From: Saccopteryx bilineata | Lineage: Eukaryota; Chordata; Mammalia; Chiroptera; Emballonuridae | Assembly: GCF_036850765.1 (NCBI RefSeq) | Contig: NC_089493.1 | Coordinates: 9,983,632-10,047,631, forward strand | DNA: 64,000 bases | Direction: 5' to 3' | In this document: piece after piece, positions 44,022-54,600 of the stretch | Position numbering within the stretch: the stretch's first letter is position 1 | Layout: each line of letters starts with the position of its first letter | Translations under genes and position numbers: made by a program | The notes under the pieces: model-generated | The model's input: only the letters and a program-made list of their open reading frames with translations | Databases searched by the model: none | What the model was told of the DNA's origin: nothing

Positions 44022-45085
44022 CCCCATCATGTCCTCTGTCTTAGGATCCCATCTTCTCATCTCTTTCACCTCCACATACAAACTGCACAGTCAGTTTTTA
44101 AGATCAAGTCCATTTTTGAAATACTTCTGAAATAAGAAGATACAGCAAAAACATTTCCACCTTCCATTCAGATTATGGGCAACCTCTCCATCCAGCCTAG
44201 TTTTAGTCACATTGACTCAATCACCAAATTTATCAATTCATCCATCCATCCATGGATGTATTCATTCAGACAACAACTCTCTTTTAGACACCTACTAGAT
44301 GACAAGCACTGTCCCAAAAGGTGGAGAGAGAACAGGGAACAATCCTTATTCTTAAGGAGCATGATATTCTAGGGGAGGGTATAGACAATGACAACACAGG
44401 ATGTGATTTCAGATGGTGGGAGGTGTGATCTAAAAGCAGGATAACCGGTGGAGTGGTGGGGAAGAGGAGCGTGGGCAGGAAAGGGCTTCCCCAGCTGGCG
44501 TTTGGGCGCAACCTCCTCGTGGGGAAAGGGCCGGCCGGCCATGCAGACCCTGAGAGCGAGCTGAGCTTCTGGGCAACAGAGAACAGCAAGTGCAAAGGCC
44601 TAGAGACAAATGGAACAATCTAGATTTGTTAGAGGAAATTTGTTAATCCTCTTCCTCAGCACCCACCCAGGACAGCCCTCCTCCCTAACTCCATTGGCAA
44701 GCTCCTTGTCCCTGGGTTATCTCTTAAACTTGGGCGGGGAGCCAAGCCTGATTCTCCACTGGTCCATCCCCCAGGGCTGGTTTCCAGGAATCTGGTTTCC
44801 AGGGAGAAGACAGAGCTGCTCCTTGTTCTTCCGCCCCCAGCTGAGACCCCCGGGCAAGTTCCTCTTTGATCATCATCCATCTTCTCCAGAGAGGGGCCCC
44901 ACCTCTGGCAAAGGGCCTCCTTCCTGACCCTGCTGAGCAGAACCATTGAACTCTCTTTTTTTAAAAAAAATTTTAACTCCTTTCTAATACCATTTGACAA
45001 ACACTCAAACTCCCTTAATACTTGAACCGCTGTCACAGTAGGCTGGCTCTACAGCTCCAACCACTCCCCACCCTCCCCCAACCCC
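44022..45085. other. Intergenic with L2 remnant
   Basis: About 44225-44620 reads like a diverged sense L2 (ACACCTACTAGATGACAAGCACTG; GCAAGTGCAAAGGCCTAGAG). An ATCC-rich patch lies at 44237-44254. No gene. Confidence 0.55.
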
Positions 45086-45270
45086 ATCTTGTCAGCCTTG
45101 CTCAGGCCCCCAAGTCCCGGGCCCTTTTCTGATATTTGACTTTTAAATGGTTGGTTGTATTTAACTTGTACAAGACATGGTTCATCCTTCCTTGTCACTT
45201 GATCCACACGACGGTCCTGATACAGTGCATGACCATCTTGTCAGCCTTGCTCAGGCCCCAAAGTCCCAGG
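45086..45270 (+). repeat. Short direct repeat
   Basis: CATCTTGTCAGCCTTGCTCA occurs at about 45087 and about 45235, followed by near-identical GGCCCC(C/A)AAGTCCC. Local tandem duplication with a spacer of about 110 bp; no gene context. Confidence 0.8.
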
Positions 45271-45319
45271 TGCCCCACCATGAGCCTTGTGCCATGTCCC
45301 TGCCTCTCCCCCAAGTCTT

Positions 45320-45649
45320 TTTTTTTTTTTTTTTTTTTTTTTTTACAGAGACAGAGAGAGAGTCAGAGAGAGGGACAGATAGGGACGGAGAGAGATGAGA
45401 AGCATCAATCATTAGTTTTTCGTTGGGACACCTTAGTTGTTCATTGATTGCTTTCTCATATGTGCCTTGACCGTGGGCCTTCAGCAGACCGAGTGAGCCC
45501 TTGCTCGAGCCAGTGACCTTAGGTCTGAGCTGGTGAGCTTTGCTCAAACCAGATGAGCCTGCCTTCAAGCTGGTGACCTCGGGGTCTTGAACTTGGTTCC
45601 TCTGCATCCCAGTCCGAAGCTCTATCCACTGCGCCACCGCCTGGTCAGG
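45320..45649 (-). mobile_element. tRNA-derived SINE, long type (B)
   Basis: About 330 bp, antisense: a 5' T tract, GAGACAGAGAG body, ATTGATTGCTTTCTCATATG core and tRNA-like head ending GCCACCGCCTGGTCAGG. Target duplication CTCCCCCAAGTCTT at 45306-45319 and 45650-45663. Confidence 0.93.
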
Positions 45650-45663
45650 CTCCCCCAAGTCTT

Positions 45664-46529
45664 GAGGTCCCTCAGACCCTGTCCTGCCTCCGACACCTCC
45701 AAGCTCCTTGCCTGGCTCTCGTTCCAGCTCTTCCATACTTGCTCTGGCATCTCTTCCAATTGCCATTTCCTCCCCCCACTTCCAGGCACAAGTATTTGTT
45801 ACCGCAAAGGCTCGTAGGGCGAGGGACAGTTGAATAATTACGTCCCTAAGCTGATCCAGGCACTCGGAAAGGTCCACCTTTGAGCCAGAAGTCATCACAA
45901 TTTCCAGGCGATCTCAGAGAATGCTGCTTCTTCCCGGTATCTTCCTGAGACATTTATCACGATCACGGGGTCGTCCTCGTCTTGCCCAGTGGTCTGTTCG
46001 GTATAAATAGAACACTTGCATGGGTGCATCAGTTGAATGGGTGAATTAATGGATGAATCAGTGAGTTAACAAGCACCCCATAAAGCACCTCACACAGATC
46101 AGCTTGAATCTTCAGAATAACTCAGACAGATAGGTTCCCAAGCCAAATCCCACTTTACAGTTTAGGAAACATGAAGGCTTAAAGAGATTACGTTGTTTGC
46201 GCAAAGTTCACAAAACCAAAAAAGTCGCCAGGCTGGGAGGCGAGCACACTCATTGTGCGTTCACGGGCTGATCCTGTGCCATCTGACGTGGTGGCCCCCA
46301 GCAGGACGTGGCTCCTGAGGACTCATGATGGGGCCGGTCCAAGTTACGACGTACTGTAAAGACAAAACACAGTACATTCCAGATTTCAAAGATCTAGTAA
46401 AAATAAAAAAAGAATAAAAAATATCCCATTGAGGATTTTTATATTAAGTATATGTTGACAGGATCTATTGAGGATATATGAGGTTAAATCATAAATAGTA
46501 TCAACAATAAGCTCACTGGTCCCTTGCTA
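45664..46529. other. Intergenic; MIR-like remnant
   Basis: No gene. A MIR antisense-type stretch at about 46110-46260 (CACTTTACAGTTTAGGAAAC). The rest is unassigned. Confidence 0.45.
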
Positions 46530-47262
46530 TATTTTTTCTCATTGATTTGAGAGGGAAGGGGGAGATAGAGAGAGAAAAGCACCAGCTTGTTGTTCTGCCT
46601 TCTTGTTGCATCTAGCTGTGCACTCATTGACTGCTTCTTATTCAGCTAGTGCTCCACTTACGACCACGACTGGTTCTGACAGACTGGCCGTAAGTTGAGT
46701 AGACTATATGTACAGTACTGTGAAATGATGTTATAAAAATCTTTGTCATATTTTATCATAATTTTCTTCCATTATTGTTATATATCATAATTTTCTTTGT
46801 TCATTTTATGCCATTTGTATCCTCTCTACACCATTTTGTTTCTTATTTTTACATTCGTCAGGTTTAAGTAAAACACTGCATTACCAGTACAACTGGTTTA
46901 ATATTTGCAAAGACAATTTCCTCTTGGTAGACAGACATCTTGGGAGGGGTTTGGTGAAAAATATCCAAGACACAAAACACAAATTGCTGTACCGAGTCTG
47001 GGATAACAGCTGAAATGGTGCACGCGGAAATGGTAGTGCTGCCGGAAGCTGGTCCGCACTGTCGTACGCCCAGCTGGGCAACGCTTGTGCTGCCAGACAT
47101 GAAGCAGTCGTGGCTAGCGATTGTGGTCATAAAGTCGAATGGTCGTAAGTTGCATAGGTCGTAAGTCGATCAATATTTGTATGTGCCCTGACCAGGGGTC
47201 GAACCTGAGACCTCAGACACCGGGACGATGCTTTACCTACTGAACCATCTAGCCAGGGTCCT
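46530..47262 (-). mobile_element. VES-like SINE, interrupted
   Basis: Tail and body at 46530-46640 (GAGAGGGAAGGGGGAGATAG), head at about 47175-47262 (ATGTGCCCTGACCAGGGGTC, then antisense A-box region). Split by the DNA element described separately. Confidence 0.7.
46641..47174. mobile_element. Tc1/mariner-like DNA element inside a SINE
   Basis: Inverted terminal words CCACTTACGACC (from 46653) and GGTCGTAAGTCG (to 47168), with further GGCCGTAAGTTGAG and GTCGTAAGTTGC repeats near the ends. TA occurs at both candidate borders. Cytosine/guanine-rich ends around an AT-rich middle recall pogo/Tigger-type non-autonomous elements. No transposase is recognised. It interrupts a VES-like SINE, so it is younger than that SINE. 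Confidence 0.6.
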
Positions 47263-47308
47263 CGTTACTTTTTTAATGTGGCTCTTAGAAAAATTAAAAT
47301 TGTACTTT

Positions 47309-47443
47309 GGCAGCGGATAAAGCGTTGACCTGGAAATGCTGAGGTTGCCGGTTTGAAACCCTGGGCTTGCCTGGTCAAGGCACATATGGGAGTTGATGCT
47401 TCCAGCTCCTCCCCCCCTTCTTCCTTCTCTCTCTCTGTCTCTC

Positions 47444-47474
<31 letters not shown>

Positions 47475-47540
47475 CCTCTCTTCTCTAAAATGAATAAATA
47501 AATTTTTTTTAAAAAATGGATAAAAAGAATTTTAAAATAA
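47309..47540 (+). mobile_element. tRNA-derived SINE type A, 5'-truncated
   Basis: Begins at GGCAGCGGATAAAGCG, lacking the first about 17 bases of the head, so the A box is partly missing. The B-box GGTTTGAAACC has a C-to-T change. Long CT tail. Near-match duplication around AAAATTGTACTT / AAAATTGCACTT. Confidence 0.85.
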
Positions 47541-47599
47541 ATAAATAAAAATTGCACTTCAGCGCATGTTAGATTTCTGATGGACAGTATGGTCTAGGC

Positions 47600-47862
47600 T
47601 CTAAAATCAATTAAATAAAAAATAGAATAGGCAGACTCATAGAAATAGAAAGCAGACTCGTGTTTGTCAAGGGCTGGAGGGAGAAGAGAGGGGTAGCGAT
47701 TGCTAATGAGAATGGGGCTTCTTTATGGGATGATAAAATGCTCTGAAACTGGGCAGTGTGCATAGTTACACAGCCTGTGAATATCCCAGAAACCAACAAA
47801 GTGTACACTTTAAAAAAGGTAAACTTTATGGGAAGTGAATTACATTTAATAAAGCTATTATT
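47600..47862 (+). mobile_element. L1M 3'-end fragment
   Basis: Recognisable L1 3'UTR words in order: ACTCATAGAAATAGAAAGCA, GTTTGTCAAGGGCTGGAGGG, AAGTGTACACTTTAAAAAAG and a final A-rich AATAAAGC. Old and non-coding. Confidence 0.75.
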
Positions 47863-47924
47863 TTTAAAAAGTTAATTGTCTTTAGAGCTGCCCCCAAGGA
47901 CATTATTTAAAAAGAGACCTTGAA

Positions 47925-48085
47925 TAAACCCCCTAAGCTCTCTGTGCCTCAGTTTCCTCATATATAAATTAAAGTAATAATCATAATAGCTACCTCTGAG
48001 AGCCATTATGAGGATTAAATGAAAATATAAATGTAAAACTTTTGGCAAATGCCTCACTCATTGTAAATTCCCAAGAAATGGCAGC
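47925..48085 (+). repeat. MIR SINE
   Basis: Core signature CTCAGTTTCCTCATATATAAA near 47950, followed by the GAGGATTAAATGA word near 48010. Confidence 0.8.
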
Positions 48086-48640
48086 TCTCACTAACATCAT
48101 GGTTCCCATCAGATCCCCCGGTGCTGTGCTGAGGCCAGCGCCCAGTGGGGAGGGGGTATAGGGAAGACCAGCCCCGTCTCGAGGATCTCACAGGAGCCGG
48201 ATAGAAAAATATCAATGCAGTGAGCAGAAAATACTCACTGAAACACACCAGAGCGGTGATGGGAGCCCCCGGGGCACAGTAGAAACGGAGCACGGGGGAC
48301 TTATCTGAAAACACTGACGGGTGTACTGTGTGCCAGGCGGAGGGCAAGTTGCTCAAGAATGGCAACCTCCTGTGTATTTCTTCTGACCGAAGGTGCCATC
48401 CAATGTAAGATGCACCCTTATGTTATGCATATAAAGAAAAATGAGTGTGCCGCCAACTTAAGTACAGCTCACCAGCAAACCCTAACATCATAGGGTTAAT
48501 ATATATATATATAAACAAAAAGTGCATCTCAGAATTGAGGAAAACACAGTCAATGCCAAGCAGTTAATCCAAGTTGACTCTTGTAACTCTGCAACAATTC
48601 TGGGAGATGTGTAGTCCTTAACGTTAATCCAAACTAATTA
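48086..48640. other. Intergenic
   Basis: No gene. A short AT repeat lies at about 48499-48513. Two divergent inverted words, TGTAAGATGCACC near 48405 and GTGCATCTCAGAATT near 48522, may be the ends of a small DNA transposon; not certain. Confidence 0.35.
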
Positions 48641-48671
<31 letters not shown>

Positions 48672-48797
48672 GATTTTAGCAAGAGAGAAGGAGACAAGAA
48701 CATCAATCTATTTCTGTATGTGCCCTGACTGGGGATCGAACCAGCAACCTCCATGCTTCAGGACGATGACTAACCAGCCGAGCTATCCAGGCAGGGC
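48640..48797 (-). mobile_element. Older VES-like SINE with (TTA)n tail
   Basis: Antisense copy: the tail is a TTA microsatellite (about 48643-48671), then a diverged body with TGTGCCCTGACTGGGGATCG (antisense B-box region) and the tRNA-like head end near 48797. More diverged than the type-A copies, so older. Confidence 0.75.
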
Positions 48798-49646
48798 CAA
48801 ACTAACTCTAAGATTCATCAAACTCCAATGGTGGCTGCGACCTCTGACCCTTATCTCACCTCACTCTAGACTTCAGCCAGGCCCTTGAGTCGCACCTGTA
48901 ACCCCAACCCTAAAAGCAGCCCTATCCTTAATCCCAACGCCCTAAACTGACCCCAGCTCTAGCAGGTGCATTTTTATTCCCATTCTAAAGTTGACCATAA
49001 TAATACACAGCATGGTGACTATCATCAATAATATTGTAAGCTGCCAATAAATTAAATCTTAAAAGTTCTCATCACAAGGGAAAATATTATTTCCAGCACA
49101 TTCTTCCATTGCTGGAAACAGCCCTGCAGGGCCCCACTGCCAGCTCGGAGCCATTTGGTCTGGCTGTCAGCCTCCATGGCCGTCCGCCCCAGCTGGACAC
49201 CCCAGCCTGGCCACAGCCCTCTTCCAGATGGGGCTAGGTTGAGGGGATTTGGCCACATCCCACAGGTGCGGTCAGCCTCACCTCTCTTAAACACTCCACA
49301 TTGTCCCAAGGACAGACAGGAAGAAGGGCTGAGACAGTGGTTCCCAAATATTGCTACTTCTCCCCCTAGAGAAGTTGGCAAAGTGCTACAACATCTCCTT
49401 TCTCAGCTGGTCTCAGAGACATCCCTGGGAACCAGAACAATCTGGAAGGCAGTCAGACAACCACCTGCGTCCATTCCAGAGCCAGGTGCCAGGTTCCAAT
49501 CCTGGTTTCCCCTGCTCACCATAGCTCTTCATTAACTCTACCTTAGCATCTGCTAAGCACCATGCTGAGATTTCACACGTGTCTGTGCAGACCCATGCCG
49601 CTTGGCACCTCCGTGCTTCTGTGATGAGACCTTTAGGCTTAAGTAG
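48798..49646. other. Intergenic unique sequence
   Basis: No gene or clear repeat. The 126-aa open frame at 49155-49535 shows no domain or compositional sign of coding. Confidence 0.45.
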
Positions 49647-49661
49647 CCACAGAGTGATTTT

Positions 49662-49866
49662 ATTTTTTATTTTTTTTTTTATTCATTTTAGAAAGGAGAG
49701 AGAGAGGGAGAGGGAGAGAGAGGAGAGAGACAGAGAGAGAAGGGGGGGAGGAGCAGGAAGCATCAACTCGCATATGTGCCTTGACCAGGCAAGCCCAGGG
49801 TTTTGAACCGGTGACCTCAGCATTTCCAGGTCGACGCTTTATTCACTGCGCCACCACAGGTCAGGC
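49662..49866 (-). mobile_element. tRNA-derived SINE, type A
   Basis: Antisense type-A copy with T-rich and GA-rich tail. Target duplication CCACAGAGTGATTTT at 49647-49661 and 49867-49881. Confidence 0.92.
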
Positions 49867-52048
49867 CCACAGAGTGATTTTTAATATATTATACTTAATG
49901 TATCATTTTCTTGTGCTCACCTAAAGAAAAAAATATATAAGCAACATCAATTCCTTTCCTCCAAGGTTAGAATCTGACTTGTGTGAGTTAGGCCCATGTG
50001 TTTCCACAGAGCTTCAACCCCTGGGCCACCATGCATGCTGAAGCCATTCAGAATTAACTCCTTTAGTCCTCACATCAATTTATATGGGCGGGACTACAAT
50101 TAACCCCAATTTACAGAGGCAAACACTGAGGGTCAGAGAGGTAAAGAAAAACTTGCCCAAGCAAGCTAAGACAGAGAAGAGTCTTGAAGCCCTTGCTGGA
50201 GATTTCCATCATCCACATTTCCTCCTCGCCTAGCTAAGAGCTGGGTGAAAGGAGCAGGGGCTGTGGGCAGATGGGGGTTTGCACAAGAACTTCCGCTACT
50301 TCCTCGCAGCCTGCCTGACCGCTTAATCTCCCAGGATCTCATTTCCTCATGTGCAAGTTGGGATAATAATGCCAATTAAAAGGGCTTTAAATATATTAAA
50401 GATAAAGAAATACTATCGGGATCCTCTTTATCTTTCCCCTTGAAGGGGACCTAGGTTAATTTTCTGAGCCACACTGAGTATCCATACAATGGCTTGAGTT
50501 TTAGAAGTGTTTAGAGCCTGGGCAAAGGCTAGATCTGATCACGCAGGGTGCCTCCGCAGGCCACCATTTAGTGACCAGCCTTTGCAGGGGTGCAGGTGCC
50601 TTCTGTGGGCTGGGGTCTTGCAACAACACCTGAGAGCCGTGCTTATAAGCACCCTGAGGTCGATGAACCCTGAGACTCAGAGACCCTGATAACCTGCTCT
50701 GTCACCCCAATGAACCAGCTCGGAGTTGGGGAACCTGGGATGTGAGCTTAGGTCTGAGTGTCATGGTTGGTCCAAAACTTCCTGGCATCAGTTATATTCC
50801 CCAAAGCTGTCTATGAAGATGGAGCAGGCTTTCTAGAAACGAGGTCTAGCAGGATATATTCATATGTATGTGCAAAAATCAAACCTGGGTCTACATATGA
50901 CGTACGAGCCTTTGTGACTCCCAGGAACTCGGCAGCTGTGCTCTGCGCATTGCAGCACTTGGAACTGTGGCAATAACTCCCTGCCCCTGTTCACTGCACC
51001 AAGCAGCTAAGGTTACCTGTTTGAATTCTTCCTTAGCTATCATTTCTTCTTGCTGGAAATCACCTTTGAGTGTGAATTCCATGAAGTCAGGGACTTTTCC
51101 TGTTCATCCATTTCTTCCCGACACCCAGAAGGTAAATGAGAAATACCTGTCGAATGATTTCCTTGCAAAGATAAATTCGAAAGATCAAAAATATTAATTT
51201 CATGCTTTATAATAGCAATGCCTTTTTTTTAAAAAAAACTATATTTAATTCCCTATTAATTTCTTTCCGCTCCATTTCATGGTCATCCACTGAGTAGCGA
51301 GAGTGAGCCAGGCACGGTGAGGTGCTGAGGGACACAGACAGCTGGTTGTAAGGACGCTCACACAGAGCGCCGCTCCTTTCTCAAAGATCAGGAGGGGCGC
51401 AGACTGAGACCCTCAGCGCGGAGGTGAGAAGGGACACGTGCCAGGGGCAAGTTTTGGGACTTGAATCCTGTCTTGAGACTTGAAACCTGCGATCTGTCCA
51501 CTCGGGGATGTCCCCGTGCCCAGCTGCTGTCCAGGAACCCAGGGGAGCGAGTCATTAGCCAGGGGCACTCATTCCCCAGGATGCTGTTTGCCTGTGAAGA
51601 GGTGTTAGCTGAGGGAGGGAGGGGGGGCACGGGTGGGTGGGTTGCCTGTCTCAAGTCCCTTGTTCGACCTTGCTGCGCTTCCCCTCCCACGAGGTCTGTG
51701 CAGAGGAGGACGAGAGAGTCGTTACTCTGGGTTTGAATGCATACTTAACTTCAATTTCACAATGAAAACATAAATGCCGTGTCTTTGTGCAAAAATAAAA
51801 TATTAGTGATAAGACTCAAGTCCTCTTTGTAGTCAGCCCCAATCCCAGCCGCTCCCACAAAGAGCTGATCACTACTGCCAATTCCATAGTGGACCTTCTG
51901 GCTTTTTTTCTTGTGTTTTTATTTTTCTTTCAAACATGATATAACACCTACTACAGTATATTTCAGGCACTGTCTTAATTGCCTCCCAAATATTAACTCA
52001 TTTATATTCATGACCCCATAGAAAATAGTGCTGTGTCATGTATATGTG

Positions 52049-52050
<2 letters not shown>
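49867..52050. other. Intergenic; old MIR/L2 remnants
   Basis: No gene seen. A MIR-like antisense piece is near 50090-50180 (TTTACAGAGGCAAACACTGAG) and an L2-like 3' end near 51040-51160 (GTGAATTCCATGAAGTCAGG). The rest is unassigned. Confidence 0.5.

Positions 52051-52086
<36 letters not shown>
52051..52086. repeat. (CA)n microsatellite
   Basis: Uninterrupted CA dinucleotides, 18 copies. Confidence 0.98.
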
Positions 52087-52088
<2 letters not shown>

Positions 52089-52147
52089 CATACTATCTAG
52101 AATTCTGCCACGTGCCCTTGTCACTCAGTGACACATCTTGGAGATTT

Positions 52148-52364
52148 ATTTTTTATTTTATTTTATTTATTCATTTTTAGAGAGGAGAGAGAGAGGGAGA
52201 GAGAGACAGAGAGGGAGAGAGAGGAGAGAGAGACAGAGAAGGGGGGAGGAGTTGGAAGCATCAACTCCCATATGTGCCTTGACCAGGCAAGCCCAGGGTT
52301 TCGAACCCACGACCTCAGCATCTCCAGGTCGACGCTTTATCCACTGCGCCACCACAGGTCAGGC
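52148..52364 (-). mobile_element. tRNA-derived SINE, short type (A)
   Basis: Ends on the right in the tRNA-like head (antisense of GCCTGACCTGTGGTGGCGCA) with the A-box TGGCGCAGTGG and B-box GGTTCGAAACC motifs on the minus strand. A T-rich/GA-rich tail is on the left. Flanked by the target duplication CTTGGAGATTT (52137-52147 and 52365-52375). This is the last young SINE before GSC. Confidence 0.92.
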
Positions 52365-52375
52365 CTTGGAGATTT

Positions 52376-54330
52376 TTAAAAATCAGTACATATAAGCTTG
52401 CTTAATTGTCCTCAGTGGCTATGTGGTTACCTAGTATGAGGGTGCGGTGGTTTAATGAGTACCCTACTGATGAACGATCCCATTTTATAGAGCTGAAGAC
52501 TGAGCCTTGGCATTTACAAGACTTGTTCCAGTTCCCATCATTCTTAAGCACCAGGGATGGAGTCAGCCTAACAACAACAAAGCCTGGACTTGTAGCCACC
52601 ACCCCTCCCACTGGGGCAGGCAGCTCAGGCTGCTTCTCTGGGCTGCTGCCATGGGAAGTGGGCGCTCTGGAATCAGAGAGCCAGGGCTCAGCATTGTTCT
52701 CGGACTCAGTGCACAGCCAGGGCCCAGAATTTCCTCATTTCCACCATCCCTTTGATTGGGCCAAGCAATCATCTTCCCTAACTCGCTTTGTCAATGCGGA
52801 GGGGCAGGGAGTGGGAACCATGGCCTTAAAACAGGCTCCCCCAAAGTGGAAGAAGGCTCAACAACAATATGGCACCGCTTAGGTCTCTAGAGGTAGCCAT
52901 TTCCAACTGTCCAGGTCTTCAGAAGGAAAGCCAGCTGGGAAGCCCGCTGTGTCCAGGCAGCTCTGCTCTTATAACCCATGTGGCCTTGGGCTGGATACTG
53001 ACCTTTCTGGCCCTCAGGCTCCACCAGTGGGGAGCAGAGATGTGTCTTCTCTGAACACAGCCAGGACTCACTTTCATGTTGAACTGTGGCAGGGGTCTGA
53101 GCTAAGAGACTTGCATTTTGTTTCTGGATTGCTCCCCCATTTCACAGATGGGAAAGGAAGGCTCCAACAGAGACATAACCCAGGCAGGTCTGGGGAGTCT
53201 CCGTGCTTTCTTCATTCAGGACCCACTCAGATGACAACGGGACACTCCATTCAGATGTGTCAGCCCTCAGGTTCAAAGGTGACAGCGGCTGGCCTGCCTG
53301 TGTACACAGGTGTGGCTGAAGAGACACAGGTGCGACCTGCAGGCCAGCACTAGCTGCACCTTGACCCCAGCCAACTTCTAGGGGGACGTCTTCTCCCTCT
53401 CCTCCTCTTTCCTTTATGTCAGGAGAGCACCCACTGTGTTTAATTAACACTCTCCTGCTGATGGTCTTCGGCTGGAATAGGAGGAGATCTAGAAGCAGGG
53501 GGTGGGGGGCAAGGGGGAAAATGTGTTCTTTCTTTAAACAAAGTATTATTTAACTCGGCCATCGTGCTGAGGCCTCCGGTCAGCTGTGGGGGACAGAGAG
53601 CTGAACCAACGCTGATCCGCTATGTGGCCCCAGGTCGGCACCTCTAACTCCAGGAAAACTTGTTCTGGGCCACAGGACGGCCCCAACAATTACCTCCAGG
53701 TCTTCAGAGTGGGAGAGAACACAGCCACATGTGGGACAGGGAAGCCAGGTATGGACATGCAGAACCGGCAGGGGACGGTCATCGGTGAGGACTGAACAGA
53801 GCTAGCGAGGAAGGGCACAGAGCTGAGCAGCACAGCAGGAGCCTGCAGGCGGCTGCAGGCCTCAGAGGGGATGTGGGGAGAGGAGGCAGGAAAGGGACTC
53901 GGTACCAGAGAACAAAGGTTTTGCTTCCCAGGCTGAACAAGGAGCAGCTCTCCTGTTTGACAAGGCTTGACCTATATAGTATGACAGCAGGAGGGCGGCT
54001 TTGGGAGCTAAACAGAGCTCAGTTCAAATTCAGGCCTCGGGTGGGAGACTGACCAATGACCCGTGCCTGGTCTTGGTGCTCTTACCGACAAGGCCTGTAG
54101 TGACTGACACAAAGATACTGCCTTTTCCTTCCCTCTCCCCCTTGGGCCAGAGCTTCAGACTCGGGACACCAGAATTGGAGGCGAGCCACTGAACTAGTAG
54201 TCTGCACTAATTTAGACATGGTCACGCTGGCCCTCGGCCCCAGGTTCGACTGCTCTATGTCCCAGCATGCAGATGTGTGCTCTCAGTTAACCCACAGAGA
54301 AGCAGTTTGTTACCAGGTTGGAAGACTAGG
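52376..54330. other. Intergenic unique sequence
   Basis: No gene recognised. Contains scattered MIR-like remnants, such as a GGCCTTGGGCTGG... segment near 52980 and CATTTCACAGATGGGAAAGG at 53139-53158. The rest is unremarkable. Confidence 0.45.
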
Positions 54331-54600
54331 TCTGGCCCCTACAGAGATCCGAGGAGCAAGATTTCACAGTGACTCCAGCTTTGTGAGCGAAAAATATTCA
54401 ATAAAGAATTTCCCTGAGATATGGAGTGGTGTGCATTCGCCACACGTATTCCATATCCATCCTTCATCGGAAGTGCCAGATTCCTCCGCCGAGCGGCGGG
54501 CTTTGACAAGCTGCTCACGGGGCCACCGCGCCCCTTCACTGGAGGGCTGGAACGACGAACACATTGTTTTAAAAATTATTTCAAGTCAAACATTCACTTG
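54330..54600. promoter_or_regulatory. Candidate conserved non-coding element
   Basis: Unique sequence that keeps CpGs (GCGAAAAATATTC, CATTCGCCACACG, TCCGCCGAGCGGCGGGC) in an otherwise CpG-poor surrounding. This is unusual outside constrained or unmethylated DNA. Short open frames occur on both strands without family resemblance. About 8 kb upstream of GSC. Confidence 0.3.

Noticed and set aside
45251..45898. 215-codon open frame (-)
   Set aside because: Its middle is a type-B SINE in sense orientation and its end is the SINE A tail (poly-Lys).
46864..47130. 88-codon frame inside the Tc1/mariner-like element as a transposase remnant
   Set aside because: No DDE or helix-turn-helix signature could be seen; most likely chance.
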